Source of the DNA: Phytopythium helicoides
Taxonomy: Eukaryota > Oomycota > Peronosporomycetes > Pythiales > Pythiaceae
Reading direction: 5' to 3'
Length of the DNA stretch: 64,000 nt
Assembly: GCA_024867545.1 (NCBI GenBank)
Contig: JANFNE010000034.1
Location: 434,001-498,000, forward strand
The notes beneath the pieces were generated by a model, which saw only the letters and a list, made by a program, of their open reading frames with translations, made no database searches and was not told the origin of the DNA. Shown here one piece after another: positions 52,095 through 62,692 of this stretch (positions are counted from its first letter, which is position 1; each line of letters opens with the position of its first letter). Position numbers and translations under genes: made by a program.

Positions 52095-53211
52095 ATGAGC
52101 TTCGGGCGGACCAACTACCGGCAGGGCGGCACCCGCGGCGGCGCGGACCGTGCGTCGAGGCGCTGGCGCTGCCTTTTGATGCGGGAGGAGGCTAATGGAG
52201 CGCGTGGTTGCGGCAGAGTTCAAGTGGGAGGATGTCAAGAACGACAAGTACCGCGAGAACTACTTGGGCCACTCGGTGAACGCGCCGGTGGGTCGCTGGC
52301 AGAAGAACAAGGACCTCACGTGGTACGCCAAGGCCAGCAAGGCGGAGCGCGCAGCAGTTGCGAGGGAGGAGATCCTGCTGGCCAAGCAGCGCGACGAGGA
52401 CCTCATGAACGAGGCGCTGTGCGTTCGGGATAGCGGTGTGATAGCCTGCCTTTACCGCCTGCTAACACGTCGTCGTGGCCACTGCAGAGGACTGGCCCCG
52501 AGGAAGCGCAGCGCGCCGACTGGACAGCTGGACGAGTCGGAGGTCAAGGAGCTGCTCAAGCGCGGGCAGTCGGAGCGCGACGGCATGATGGTGGAGCGCG
52601 TGGAGGGACTTGGTGCCGCACCGACGGCCGTGCCTGGCTTCGACATGGCGCCGAAGAAGACGCTCGCTGAACGATACCAGGATGACTTAGCCAGTGGTAG
52701 AGCCGATGACACGTACCAACTCCCTGGAAATGTCGGGACTGGGGGTGAGCGGGAGCTGGACGAGAAAGAGCGTCGCAAGTTGGCTAGGAAAGCCGAGAAG
52801 GCAGCCAAGAAGCTCAAGAAGAAGGAGAGGAAGGAACGCAAGAGGGAGAAGAAGGCCAAGAAGCGCGACTCGGAGCGCGGCGACGAGAGAAAAAGCCGCT
52901 CGCGCTCAGTTTCGTCGTCTCGTTCGCGGTCGCGGTCTATGTCCAATTCCCGTCGCCGAGACGAACGATCGAGTTCTCGGGACCGCCACCACCGCCGAGA
53001 CGACCGCCACCGCTCTCGTTCACTGTCACGATCGCGGTCTCCGCCTCGTTATCAAGCGAGACGACGTTCGCGGTCCCGCTCACACTCACGGTCACCTCGA
53101 ACAAGCAATCGTGATTCACATCGCGATTCCTATCGCGACACTCGTCGTCGGCGATCGTACTCTCTGTCTCCACCTCGCACTCGCTCCCGTTCTCGCGATC
53201 GTCGTCGTTGA
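52095..53211 (+). CDS. MMTAG2-like protein with RS domain
   Basis: Three exons (52095-52149, 52217-52418, 52488-53211) close to 326 residues. The N-terminus matches the MMTAG2/C1orf35 'kinase phosphorylation' domain: GGTRGGADQFKWEDVKNDKY, RENYLGHSVNAPVGRWQKNK and DLTWYAKASK (human: [21 protein letters not shown]). A central Lys-rich helix (KKLKKKERKERKREKKAKKR) leads to a C-terminal RS domain with dozens of Arg-Ser pairs. Animal homologues have the Lys-rich but not the long RS part. Nuclear location and a link to splicing are inferred from the RS domain. A TATATAAAAAG element lies about 90 bases upstream of the ATG, at 51999-52009. Confidence 0.84.
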
Positions 53212-53336
53212 AATACCTTATAGATGCTCAAGATTTGCTCTCGTTGATAGTGGCAAAGGATCTTACATGTATTCCGCAGCGCAAATTAGGTGGCCGCATT
53301 GTGTTGTCGAGTCCACATCATCGGTTGCTCTCCTGT

Positions 53337-54236
53337 CTATTTGGAAGTTGTGTGAGCCTTCTTCTGTCGCCCAGAGCGCTCGGAGCTGCCGTCCTGGAGT
53401 TTGTACGCAGGAAGGTAGTACCCGCCCTCTTTGCCATCCTCGTGCTTGCCTTCACTGCACCACAGCGCCGGATTCTGCACCGTGTCAAAGATGTTGCCAA
53501 GTGACGTGTACCCGTGATCATACAACGAGCAGTACTCGAGCTTGCACTCGCACAAGAAGCTCCAGACGTCGCCGTACGTCCACCGCAGAATCGGGTTGAC
53601 GCGCAAAAAGGGCGGCCATCCAGCCGTGCTAGGCGAAAAGTGCTCCAGGTTCTCCGTATGCGGGTCTCCGCCGCGAACACCCATGAAGATCGCCTTGATA
53701 TGCTGCTTGTCGAGCGTCTCCTTCACGCCTTCGACGAACGAGCACTTGTATACATGGCAGCGCAACGAGTACCGCTCAACCGAGCGCTCGACAAACTCGC
53801 GCACTTCGGGGAACTGGTCGTACGAGTCAAAGTACATGACAGGGATGCGGCGCAGCTTCTCGTCCACGCGGCGCTCGAGCTCGTCCTCGCTGACGAGGTC
53901 CGCGCTGAGAAACTCGTTGCGCGGAGACGTGACGGTAGTGGCGGTCACTCCGTCCTCGCTCAGCTGCTGCTCGAGCTTCTTGAGGTGCTCGTGCTCGACC
54001 TCCTCCAGCACGCGCTTGGCCACCACGATGCGCAGCAGGTGCAGCACGACGGTCGAGTCCTTGCCGCCGTTAAAGCTGAAGCACGCTCCCTCGAGTCCGA
54101 AGATGTCGATGCAGCGGAACACCACGTTCAGCGCCTTCTGCAGCCGGTCCTGCGTGCACGGGTCGGCCGCTGCGTAGAACGCGTCGAAGCGCCTCAGCGC
54201 CGCCTGGATGCCCGTGCGTCTGGGGGTCGACGCCAT
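53337..54236 (-). CDS. FAD synthase (PAPS-reductase-like type)
   Basis: An intronless gene of 299 residues from ATG 54236. It transfers AMP from ATP to FMN to make FAD, like yeast Fad1 and the C-terminal domain of human FLAD1. Visible are the PP-loop SFNGGKDSTVVLHLLRIVVA, YFDSYDQFPEVREFVERSV, FMGVRGGDPHTENLEHFSPS, the family signature LRVNPILRWTYGDVWSFL and YDHGYTSLGNIFDTVQNPAL. No molybdopterin-binding domain is fused, so it is of the fungal, short form. There is no targeting peptide, so it is probably cytosolic. A TGATTGG (CCAATCA reversed) motif is about 245 bases upstream. Confidence 0.92.
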   Translation of the reverse strand: MASTPRRTGIQAALRRFDAFYAAADPCTQDRLQKALNVVFRCIDIFGLEGACFSFNGGKDSTVVLHLLRIVVAKRVLEEVEHEHLKKLEQQLSEDGVTATTVTSPRNEFLSADLVSEDELERRVDEKLRRIPVMYFDSYDQFPEVREFVERSVERYSLRCHVYKCSFVEGVKETLDKQHIKAIFMGVRGGDPHTENLEHFSPSTAGWPPFLRVNPILRWTYGDVWSFLCECKLEYCSLYDHGYTSLGNIFDTVQNPALWCSEGKHEDGKEGGYYLPAYKLQDGSSERSGRQKKAHTTSK

Positions 54237-54588
54237 CTCGAGCCTTGCACTCAACCGTTCGAAGCGCTGGCTGCAGGAGGAATTAAGCTCTGCGAGTCGC
54301 GAGAGGCCGCCGAGCTGGCGCGTGGGCGGGCGCTACGTCTCTGCGAGGAGCTGGAGCGAAGCTGCTGGCGCTTGCGCTGGCGTTGCTGGCGAGCGTCACC
54401 GCCCCTTCGACCTGCGCGTGTTTTTCGCTTTTGGCTCGTGGTGTCGGCGTCAGAGGGGAAGCGCACGTGAAGCGCGGTGATTGGATGAAACCACGCGTTA
54501 TCCGAAAAACGACGAATCAGAGAGGAGTACTATAATGGTGGGTTGAATTGCGGAACGACCGGTTTGTCGACGAAACTGGTGGGATCAC
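54237..54588. promoter_or_regulatory. FAD synthase upstream region with CCAAT motif
   Basis: 352 bases between the start of FAD synthase and the 3' end of the PP2C gene, both on the minus strand. It carries CCAATCA on the minus strand (TGATTGG at 54479-54485), pointing toward FAD synthase. No supported gene. Confidence 0.35.
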
Positions 54589-55908
54589 TCACAGGAACAC
54601 GACGACGGCGGTCACGTTGTCGGTGCTGCCGAGCTCCAGAGCGCGCTGGACGAGCACGTGGGCGGCGTGAGGGTGCTCGGCAGGAGATAGGGACTTTACG
54701 ATGTCGACAACTTCCTGGTCTGTGAAGACATCCCATATGCCGTCGCACGCGAGCACGAGGAACGGAAAATCTTCGGGCGGAAAAAGTCTGGCGATTGAAA
54801 CTTGCTTCTTAGCACGGACGAGCAAAGACACCGATGCATCATCGGCCACGTACGCAGTGGATGACAGGTGTGGCCTCGCGGTCACGAACTGCTTTAAGTG
54901 GACGTCACCAAAGCTCCTTGAGTCGTCAAGTCCAATACAGGTCAGTCAGTTGCGTTGACCCCTATTTCCGCTCGGATAGCAAGCAGCAGACACAAATACC
55001 TCGACACTGCCAGCACTCCAGAGACGCGATCGTGAACAATAAATCCGCCGAGCTTGATGATCCGATCCGCTTCTTCGTTTTCGCTGGCCTTGTGATCCTA
55101 GAAAGTATGCGTCAAACAAAGGGCGATCGAACTCTAGACTCAGCTTGTCCGGTCCAAACACCAACATTCGAGAGTCGCCGAGCTTCTCCATTGTGACAAA
55201 GGACTGCACGGCTTCACCGATCGAATGTGAGCAATGGAGCATGAAATGATCAATCCACAAACCAAAACCAGTGCCAATACCTGTCGCCTACATTCGCCGT
55301 ATGCAGGGTTCGCACACCTTCGTGCTCCAACACCACCGCCACAACCGCAGTCGAGCCTTCTACGCCTGGGCACGACTGACAGCACTCCATGTCTGTGATG
55401 AGGAATGCGCTGCTCAACAGACACAGTGCAAGTGTGGTTAGCATGCCTAGCACACGGTGGTGCCTTCCAGCTTACCAGTAGAGCTGAATGAATGACCTAC
55501 CGTTCAATCCGCTCCTCGACAGAGCTCTCTTGGTCATCTTCGAGCAACAGCTCGTGCGCGACGTTTTCGTGGAGCGTGCGCTGCAAGTAGACCGACACGT
55601 TCCTCCCTGCACACCAAGACCGTGCTGTTACACGCCAAGCTTAGGATCGCCCTCTCCTTTAAGGATCCTCGCCGACCCACCGCCGTGACCGTCGTGGATG
55701 CCAAAGTAGCCGCTGCGCGGATTGCTGAGGAACCCATCGACGATGCGCACCGTGTCCTCCATCGTCTTGCGGTGCAGTGCGTTCTAACCGCCGTCGCGTC
55801 GTGAGCCAGGTGCAGTCGACCCGAGCGCCGTTCAGAGCCTCTGGTGCTCACCATTTCCTCGCAGTAGCTGACGCAGCGGCAGCAGCCGAGCGTCGTCATG
55901 GACGCCAT
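54589..55908 (-). CDS. PP2C-type protein phosphatase
   Basis: A multi-exon metal-dependent Ser/Thr phosphatase (PPM family), ATG 55908 to TGA 54589. Exon pieces read in order: [56 protein letters not shown] with the metal-binding [99 protein letters not shown] with the second metal Asp; and [13 protein letters not shown] at the end. These are eleven-motif PP2C landmarks. At least six introns of 50-90 bases are present; the ones after VEERIER and RRLSN have borders I could not fix. A cytosolic or nuclear location is likely; the N-terminal Cys pair may be lipid-modified, a guess. Confidence 0.88.
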
Positions 55909-56249
55909 CGCTCCGCTTCGTGCCTTGCTTGTCAAAAATGGCGAGTGTATTTCAGAGTGCCGAAATAACATAAATTCTATTTCATATTGGAGGCAAATGA
56001 AACCCGCCATTTTGACAAGTTTTAACGGAAAAAAGACAAAAAAAAGAGAGCGTTTTGTACTGAAGAGCGCTCAGGCTCCCCGGCGATACATTAGCAAGTT
56101 AGAGTGTCGAGGCTAGAGAGGCTCGCACTGCCAGCGCTGCCATGCGGGCGCACAGGGCCAGAACGCCCCCCAGGATGCGAGAGCCTTGAAGCAACAGGTC
56201 CGTGTGATGGACTCCTGCCGCGGAGCTAGCCAGCAAAGGCTGAGCCCGC
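55909..56249. other. intergenic region, PP2C promoter / eL15 3' UTR
   Basis: 341 bases, both neighbours on the minus strand. AT-rich around 55960-56060 with an AAAAAAGACAAAAAAAAG-like run near 56030. No gene seen. Confidence 0.4.
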
Positions 56250-56870
56250 TTACGAGCGGTAGCGGCGCAGCGAGAGCGTGTTGCGGCGCTTCCAGTTCTG
56301 GCGGAACGACGAGCCGATGATCTTGTTGGCACGGTGGCCGCGCTTGCGGAGGCCACGGCCCTTGCGGCCGGCCGAGGTGAGGCCGCGCTGCTGGCGGTTC
56401 TTGTGCACGGCGTTGACGATCCAGTTGATGCGCGGGTCGCGGCGGATGACCTTGTGCGACCAGTCGACCATGATGATCTCAAAGTACTTGTACGTGGCGT
56501 CCTGGTTGACCCAGTACGAGTTGAGCACGCGCAGGTTGGTGAACTTGTTGCCCGCGCGCTCCTCGGCCACCGAGCGCAGGTTGCGCTCGAACTTGAGCTG
56601 GTTGATACCGTGGTGCTTGGGCTTTCCGTACACGATACCCTTCGAGTTCGGGCGCTTGCGGCCACCGCGGCGGACGGCGACGCGCACGATCACGAAGCCC
56701 TGCTTGGCCTTGTAGCCGAGGCGGCGGGCCTTGTCCAGGCGCGACGGCTGCGTCACGCGGTGGATCACCGGCAGCTGGCGGTACTCCCAGGCGCGCACAC
56801 GCAGCAGGAAGCGCAGCACATCCGACTGCTTGCGCTTCCACAGCTCCTCCAGGTACTTGTAGGCTCCCAT
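56250..56870 (-). CDS. RPL15: 60S ribosomal protein eL15
   Basis: An intronless gene of 206 residues, near the family's usual 204. It matches eL15 end to end: [80 protein letters not shown] and [20 protein letters not shown]. It is a core protein of the large cytoplasmic subunit. Strong codon bias toward G/C-ending codons fits high expression. A CCAATCA box is about 125 bases upstream (56994-57000). Confidence 0.98.
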   Translation of the reverse strand: MGAYKYLEELWKRKQSDVLRFLLRVRAWEYRQLPVIHRVTQPSRLDKARRLGYKAKQGFVIVRVAVRRGGRKRPNSKGIVYGKPKHHGINQLKFERNLRSVAEERAGNKFTNLRVLNSYWVNQDATYKYFEIIMVDWSHKVIRRDPRINWIVNAVHKNRQQRGLTSAGRKGRGLRKRGHRANKIIGSSFRQNWKRRNTLSLRRYRS

Positions 56871-56993
56871 TCTTCACACGTTGCTTGAAAAGGCTAATGC
56901 CGGCTTCACGAGCCCATGCTCGCCTCCCCCATGTCCAGTCACTGCCAGCCAGTGGCTCTCTGGTGTGGCCCACATACTACATCAGAATTGTAG

Positions 56994-57000
56994 CCAATCA
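56994..57000. promoter_or_regulatory. CCAATCA motif between eL15 and AUH genes
   Basis: A CCAATCA heptamer in the 328-base gap between the divergent eL15 (minus, start 56870) and enoyl-CoA hydratase (plus, start 57199) genes. It could serve either direction. The same heptamer recurs upstream of CCT8, FAD synthase and the C2-domain gene. Confidence 0.4.
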
Positions 57001-57148
57001 CAACCAGCTTGCGAATGACCAGGTCACTAAACCGAACTTGAAGCTTCAAGGCAAAAATCTTCTCATCAAGGCGTCCAAGTAATCACCTGCGTTCCTGGCA
57101 ATCCGGCGGGAAGCTGCTCGCCGCCCCCGCCACTCTGCAACGCGCCTC

Positions 57149-57192
57149 GCTCCAGCGTTAGCTCCAGCGTTAGCTCCAGCGTTAGCTCCAGC
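57149..57192 (+). repeat. 12-bp tandem repeat before the AUH start codon
   Basis: GCTCCAGCGTTA repeated 3.7 times without mismatch (57149-57160, 57161-57172, 57173-57184, partial 57185-57192), ending 6 bases before the ATG at 57199. It forms the immediate 5' leader. Confidence 0.92.
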
Positions 57193-57198
57193 CGCCAA

Positions 57199-58263
57199 AT
57201 GCTCGCGATCGCAGCTCGCCGCGCCATCGCGACGCCCGTGGCCGCGCGCGCGCTCAACGTGGCGGCGGCGAGCGCCGCGACGCAGGTCAAGCTCGAGCTG
57301 CTGGACGGCAGCGACGCCGGCGTGGCGCTCATCACGATGGACCGTCCCGAGGCCAAGAACGCGTTGGGTCGGCAGTTCGTGGCCGAGTTCCGCCAGGCCA
57401 TGGACGCCGTGCGCTACGACCCCAAGGTCCGCGTCGTCATCGTGCGCAGCGTCGTGCCCAAGGGTTGGTGGTGAGCTGTGGTGCATTGCTGCGCCACGAG
57501 TCTGACGCAATTACTGTGGTGGTGGTGGTGCAGTGTTCTGCGCGGGTGCCGACTTGAAGGAGCGCCTCAAGATGAACCAGCAGGAGGTATGACTCTACGC
57601 GATGCGCACCCGCTGAGCCAGACCTCATATGCGTGGCTCGTGACAGGCTGGAGCGTCCTCGCGCAGCTACCGTACGACGTTTACCGAGCTTGAGCAGCTT
57701 CCGATGCCTACGATCGCCGCCATTGAAGGCGCAGCGCTCGGTGGGGGCATGGAGATGGCGCTGGCGTGCGACTTCCGCATTGCTGGCGCCAAGGCAATCC
57801 TCGGGTTCCCAGAGACGTCGCTCGCGATCCTGCCTGGCGCTGGCGGCACGCAACGCCTCTCTCGCCTCATCGGTGCGATCAAGCGACAGTTGCTATTGAT
57901 CCTGTACACCAATGAACTAACTGATCCGATCTTGTGCCAGGCATCTCGAAGGCCAAGGAGCTCATCTTTACGAGTCGCCGCATCAGCTCGGTGGATGGCG
58001 AGAAGATTGGTCTGGTCGACTACGCCGTGAGCGAGGGCAGTGCAGTCGACCAGGCGCTCAAACTGGCGCGCGAGATCCTGCCCAACGGCCCCGTCGGCGT
58101 GCGGATGGCCAAGGAGTCGATCATGCGCGGGTCGGAGGTGGACATCGCGTCGGGCATGGCGATCGAGAACCTGTGCTACGCGCAGGTGATCCCCACCAAG
58201 GACCGCATCGAGGGCCTCGTAGCCTTCAAGGAGAAGCGCAAGCCCGTGTACAAGGGCGAGTAG
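57199..58263 (+). CDS. AUH-type enoyl-CoA/methylglutaconyl-CoA hydratase, mitochondrial
   Basis: Four exons (57199-57463, 57534-57586, 57647-57872, 57941-58263) give 288 residues. The first 25 residues are Ala/Arg-rich without acids ([19 protein letters not shown]), a mitochondrial presequence. Crotonase-fold landmarks: [19 protein letters not shown], oxyanion-hole strand [51 protein letters not shown] and [15 protein letters not shown] with the catalytic Glu region. It is closest to AUH/ECHDC2, which hydrates 3-methylglutaconyl-CoA in leucine breakdown. AUH also binds AU-rich RNA, which cannot be judged here. The last intron has an ACTAAC branch site. Confidence 0.9.
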
Positions 58264-58448
58264 CGCCGTCTGTCATGATGGCGACTTCAACGTGGTCAAT
58301 CTCCTCCATGAATAACACGTCATTGTATCGAATGTGAAAGGTCTCTCCAAAAACCTCCGATAATGTATAAAGTGGTGTACCGCCTGGACACCACAGCCAC
58401 CAAGGGGGATCTCGGGTTCGCATCTGGTCGCGAGAGCAGCGCAGGAGC

Positions 58449-59252
58449 ATGGCGAGCGAGGGAGGCGAGGCGCAGACGCACGCGCTGCACACGGCGTGGA
58501 CGATCTGGGAGCAGCGCGAGCTGTCGAAGGGCATGGCGTGGGCCGACAAGCTCTTCAAGCTGTGCACGTTCAACACGGTCGAGGAGTTCTGGGGCTACTG
58601 GAATAACATCCCCAAGCCCAGGTGCGTTTCCCACGCGGCTGTGGAGCTCGACTGCCGACTGACGGGCGCTCGGCGCGGAGCAGCGAGGTGCTCTTTGACG
58701 GATTCACGCGCAAGAAGTTCGCGGACCGGACGGTCGAGTCCTTCGCCGTCTTCCGCGAGGGCGTGCAGCCCGAGTGGGAGGACCCCGAGAACAAAAATGG
58801 CGCCGAGTGGTCGATCCGGAAAGGTGCTGTTGCTGCTACTGCTGCGGCTTTGATCGAGGGCTCGTTGGGCTGTGAGCGAGCTGACAGATTGGCCTGCTGT
58901 CAGAGATGAGCGGCGAGGAGCTGGACGAGTGCTGGGACAAGCTTGTGCTCGGCGCGATCGGCGAGCTCATCGACCCGGACATTGAGATCACGGGTCTGCG
59001 TGTGGTGCACAAGGTTCGTTGGCAGTCACATGGAGGAAAGGAGAGGCAAGCTGCCGAGTCTGACACGGTCTGTGCGAGCAGAACAAGCGCGACAAGAAGG
59101 ACCCCGGCAACAGCTACCGTTACGAGATCTGGCTGCGTAGTCTGGACCGCGCCAAGGCCGACGAGATCCGCAACCGGATCGCCGATCTCATCAACAAGGA
59201 TAGCAATCGCGCGCCGTGGGCCCCGATAGAGTTCGTGTACAAGAAGCACTAG
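58449..59252 (+). CDS. EIF4E: eIF4E cap-binding protein
   Basis: Four exons (58449-58621, 58684-58823, 58904-59013, 59082-59252) close to 197 residues. It matches eIF4E: HALHTAWTIWEQRELSKGMA aligned with human HPLQNRWALWFF..., CTFNTVEEFWGYWNNIPKP, FREGVQPEWEDPENKNGAEW with the second cap-stacking Trp, and LDECWDKLVLGAIGELIDPD, then YEIWLRSLDRAKADEIRN. Trp residues corresponding to human W56 and W102 are present (GMAW, PEWED). It binds the mRNA 5' cap and eIF4G. A short insert (EVLFDGFTRKKFADRTVESF) follows the first intron. The start is supported by an ATG in good context directly before the conserved Trp region. Confidence 0.9.
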
Positions 59253-59578
59253 CGTGGCTGCGTGCGGGAGGTGGCGAGCAAAGGCTGGCGAGGTGCACTT
59301 CGGATGGTTGGCTGGGGATACTCGATCGACAATGGCGGATCCGACCCCGGCAAGAGTCCGGGAGCCAGTCGAGCTGTGTGGGGGCTGGCTGGCCTTGTAG
59401 CTAGGAAGGAGAGAGAGGTGGCGGCGGCCATCTAGCACATAGAGGACGTCGGAATGGCGAAGGACTTCTCTAGACAAATAGGAGAAAATTTTCGAAAATG
59501 TCCTCAATTTTGGCGAAAAAACGTACTTGTGGAGCTCTTCGTTGACAGGCGAGCAGCACCTGGAGATCGGCTGGCAAC
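59253..59578. other. intergenic region
   Basis: 326 bases between eIF4E and the next gene, both on the plus strand. AAAATTTTCGAAAATG palindrome-like AT stretch at about 59485-59500; otherwise nothing seen. Confidence 0.35.
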
Positions 59579-60315
59579 ATGTGGAAGCAGCTCTTCTCCG
59601 AGGCCCCGCCCGGCGCGCTTGAGTACGTGCGCGTGCCCCACGTCGCCACTAGACGCTGGAGCTTCACTAGGTGCGCGCATCGCCGGCTTCACGGCTTCTA
59701 ACGCTCCGAATTGGCGCCAGGAACCTGCTGTCGCCGCGGCGCAAGCTCTTTTACGCCTTCTTCGCGCTCGCGCCGGGCACGACGCTGGGGCTGTACCTGT
59801 ACTCGGTCAAGCTGGAAATGGACCGCGACAACGAGCGCATCCGGCTGGAGCAGATCACCGAGGAGATGGCGGAGCAGAACGCGCGCGAGCAGAAGGACGC
59901 GGTGCTCGCCAACGCGATCGAGGACTTGCGCGCGCGCATCCAGCGGCTCGAGGCGGAGGCGCTCGCCAGCAACGGAGGCAACGTGCCGCATCTTCCAGTA
60001 GCCCCCATCGAGAACAAGCCAGCAGTCAACCCAGAACTGGCAGGAAAGACCGAAGTGAAGAACACGGAGCTGCCCGAGGCGATTGCAGGTGCGGCCGCGT
60101 TCTGGAACGAGCAGAAGAAGATGCTTCTGTCATCGTTCAAGAAGGACGACTCGCCAGTGAACGAGCCCTCTACTCCTGCTCCAGCCGCCCCGAAGCACAC
60201 AGCACCGAGCGGCATCAACGAACGTGTCAAGATGAGACAGCAAGAACAACTGAGGAAGGACGTCAAGGCGTTCAAGGCCGCCAAAGCGGAACAGAGTGCG
60301 TCGGACTCGCCATAA
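59579..60315 (+). CDS. uncharacterised membrane/coiled-coil protein
   Basis: Two exons (59579-59670 and 59721-60315) give 228 residues. After a 30-residue start (WKQLFSEAPPGALEYVRVPH) comes a hydrophobic segment that could be a membrane helix (LFYAFFALAPGTTLGLYLYS), then a long charged coiled coil (LEMDRDNERIRLEQITEEMA to IEDLRARIQRLEAEAL). An Ala/Pro-rich linker and a Lys/Gln tail (ERVKMRQQEQLRKDVKAF) follow. I do not recognise a family; a mitochondrial or ER tail-out membrane protein is possible. It converges on HECT copy B (114-base gap). Confidence 0.72.
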
Positions 60316-60429
60316 ACATGTTTAGATGATGCAACTACACATAGCAACACCTTTCACGCAGTGCGCGAGCTGGCTCGATATGCTCGCGGGTTATAAGTAA
60401 ACATCCCAGGCTTCCACTCGCATCTCGAC

Positions 60430-62692
60430 TTACTCGAGCCCGAAACCGAGGATCTCCATCTGCGACACCATCGTTAAATACCGCTCGAGCTCCTCCATGC
60501 TCTGGTACATGGGTAGGTCGATGCGATTGAAGCACGTGTGCGCCTTTGGAAACAGCCCCGCAGCGTTGTCTCCTCGCAGAACCAACTGGATCGTGAACTG
60601 GTGGATGATACCACTGGAGCTCGTGAGTCCGCGGAATCCTTCCACGGGCACACGACTCGTGCCTGTGGCAAACTGGAGCAATCGAGCACGCTCCTCTGGA
60701 GTCATGCTCTCGACGACATCCCAGAACCACTCGACAACTTCGTCCTGTTTCTCTGTCGTAATCTTGAGTTTCTTGTTGTCTTCGTCTTTGATGTACCGAA
60801 TGTGGGAGTTAGACCTCCAGTCATCGACATCGATTGTCGGAATGCCGCACAGCATGAGCTCAAGCTCCTGGTAGTCGAACACTGACAACAGTGCCTTGGG
60901 GACCACATCATAAATGCCGTTGAGGAACTCTTGCAGTTGCTCGGCGATGCTATCGAGCATGCGGTGCTCCAGCACGAGCGTCAAGTACTCTTCCTTGTTC
61001 TCGTCCGTCACGTCAATGTTCCGCCCGTTCTCCTTCAGGTCAATCTCCTGGCCGTTCTCGAGCATGACACTGAAGGTCAAGCACAAGTTCTCGACGTTTG
61101 TATTTTTCTTGAGCCACTGGCAGTTGCGATGCAGTTCATCATCCAGGAATTCGAGGTCCGAGAACGAGATCGGGATGCCAAGTACGTGCTTCAGAAGTGG
61201 CAACGCCAAGTGCACATCCATGACGAGACCTTCAAACAGCGCCTTACCGATGAGGATTCCTGCCAAGCGAAAGTATAGCAGGTGATCCTTGGTCTTCTCG
61301 GCTGAGAGTGGGTTGATCCAGTAGCTCATGTCTTCGCCCTTGGTCGAAACGAACAATCCGCGCTCCGCACTAAAGATGTCCTTGCACACGATGCCGAACC
61401 ACTCACGAAGCAGTCCACCAGCATCAATCCCTGGCTCGCCTGTGAACGTAATCTTTAGGTACGTGCGCATTGCATCTTTTGGAGCTTGGGCAAGCTGAAT
61501 CGTCTGCTGCATGATCGTATCGCGCGTCACAGCTGCACGTGATGGTAATCAAATCCAATTAGATATGCTGCTGCGTTTTGAAGTGCTGTAGCAGAGCTAC
61601 AGTATGCACAGAACTTACTGAGCTTGGCAACGGCCTCCGTGACAGGCGTGGCGATGCGCGAGAGGTGGATGAGGAACCACTGCTTCTTGCGCCGGAAGTC
61701 CAGAGCCATAACTCCCTGATCATGCGACGCAATTGACACGACATTAGCTGGCAATCATCCTACAGTTTGAAGAGCCACCAATTCACCTCAAAGTCGATCT
61801 TCTCGTCCTTGATGAGCGCGTCCTTGAATTCGGCCGACCCCAAGTCGATCGCGACTGTTTCCACCAGAATGCAAATCTGTCAGAACTCAGCTCACTCAAC
61901 AGCACTAGAATCAAACCTCGAACCTTCATCAGCGCGCTTCCACGTGAGCCGACCGAGCTCGTCGTACTGCGAGACGTAGCCCTGCGAGCGCAGGTTGTGG
62001 TAGTCGACGACGCTCTCGCCGCTCGGTCCTGTGAGCGCGACACCCTGACCAATGTTCATGGAATTGGTGGCCGAGATGAAGCTGGACGTGGGCGGTAGCT
62101 CACCCACGATGTCGTGGCTGTTCTGGCGAATCCAGTGGAACTTGCCGTCGTCGAGCACCTTGCGCTCCCAAATGCGGCGGCGGATGGCGCCGCGCTGCCT
62201 CTGTGAGAGGCTTTGCCTGGCCTCGAGCGCGTTGAGCCGGCGCTTGACGAACGCGCGCTGCCTGGCGCGCATCTCCTCTTCCTCAGTCGAGGGCGCCGCT
62301 GCGGCGGCGATGGCCTCAGCGAGGTCGTCGGGCATGGAGCTGGCGGTGAGCAGCACGGTCTTGGAGCTCTTGTGGCGATGGAGCGTGCGCGAGGCCAGGA
62401 AGTCGACGCTGGTGCCGCACATGAGGCACGTCTTGCGCGCGCTGCTGTTGGTGTAGGCGCATACGACGCACTGCCAGCCCTTTCCGTCGCCGTCCAGCTC
62501 GGTGCCGTCGAGCTGGTCGCGCCGCAGCAGCCCGTCCAGCAGCGCGCTCGCGTTCTCGTCCTCGGGGTCGCCCTTGCGGCAGCAGAAGTACACCAGCCCG
62601 CCGACGATGAGCAGCAGCGCCACGCCCAGCGCCACGCCCACCCACTGGATGGCCGCCACCATCGAGTCCATGCCGCTGTCCGAGCCCGACAT
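60430..62692 (-). CDS. membrane-anchored RanBP2-zinc-finger HECT E3 ligase (copy B)
   Basis: Four exons (61924-62692, 61787-61854, 61619-61715, 60430-61532) close to 678 residues. The architecture repeats copy A: transmembrane helix (IQWVGVALGVALLLIVGGLV), RanBP2 finger (WQCVVCAYTNSSARKTCLMC), arginine-rich linker (SLSQRQRGAIRRRIWERK) and HECT domain with EPGIDAGGLLREWFGIVCKD, ERARLLQFATGTSRVPVEGF and catalytic Cys645 in AHTCFNRIDLPMY, ending SQMEILGFGLE. Unlike copy A, its middle part is broken by three introns with CTAAT-like branch sites, and the 3' end is in one exon. The two proteins share about the same spacing of all elements. Its place in the cell is inferred to be a membrane facing the cytosol. 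Confidence 0.9.

Noticed and set aside
52694..53599. 301-codon plus-strand frame
   Set aside because: Shifted frame over the RS domain of the MMTAG2-like gene; simple-sequence Arg/Ser codons keep all frames open.
53514..54470. 318-codon plus-strand frame
   Set aside because: Antisense to FAD synthase, whose family signatures are clear; no independent evidence.
57046..57510. 154-codon minus-strand frame over the AUH start
   Set aside because: Antisense to a mitochondrial presequence and crotonase core; it spans the tandem repeat, which opens all frames.
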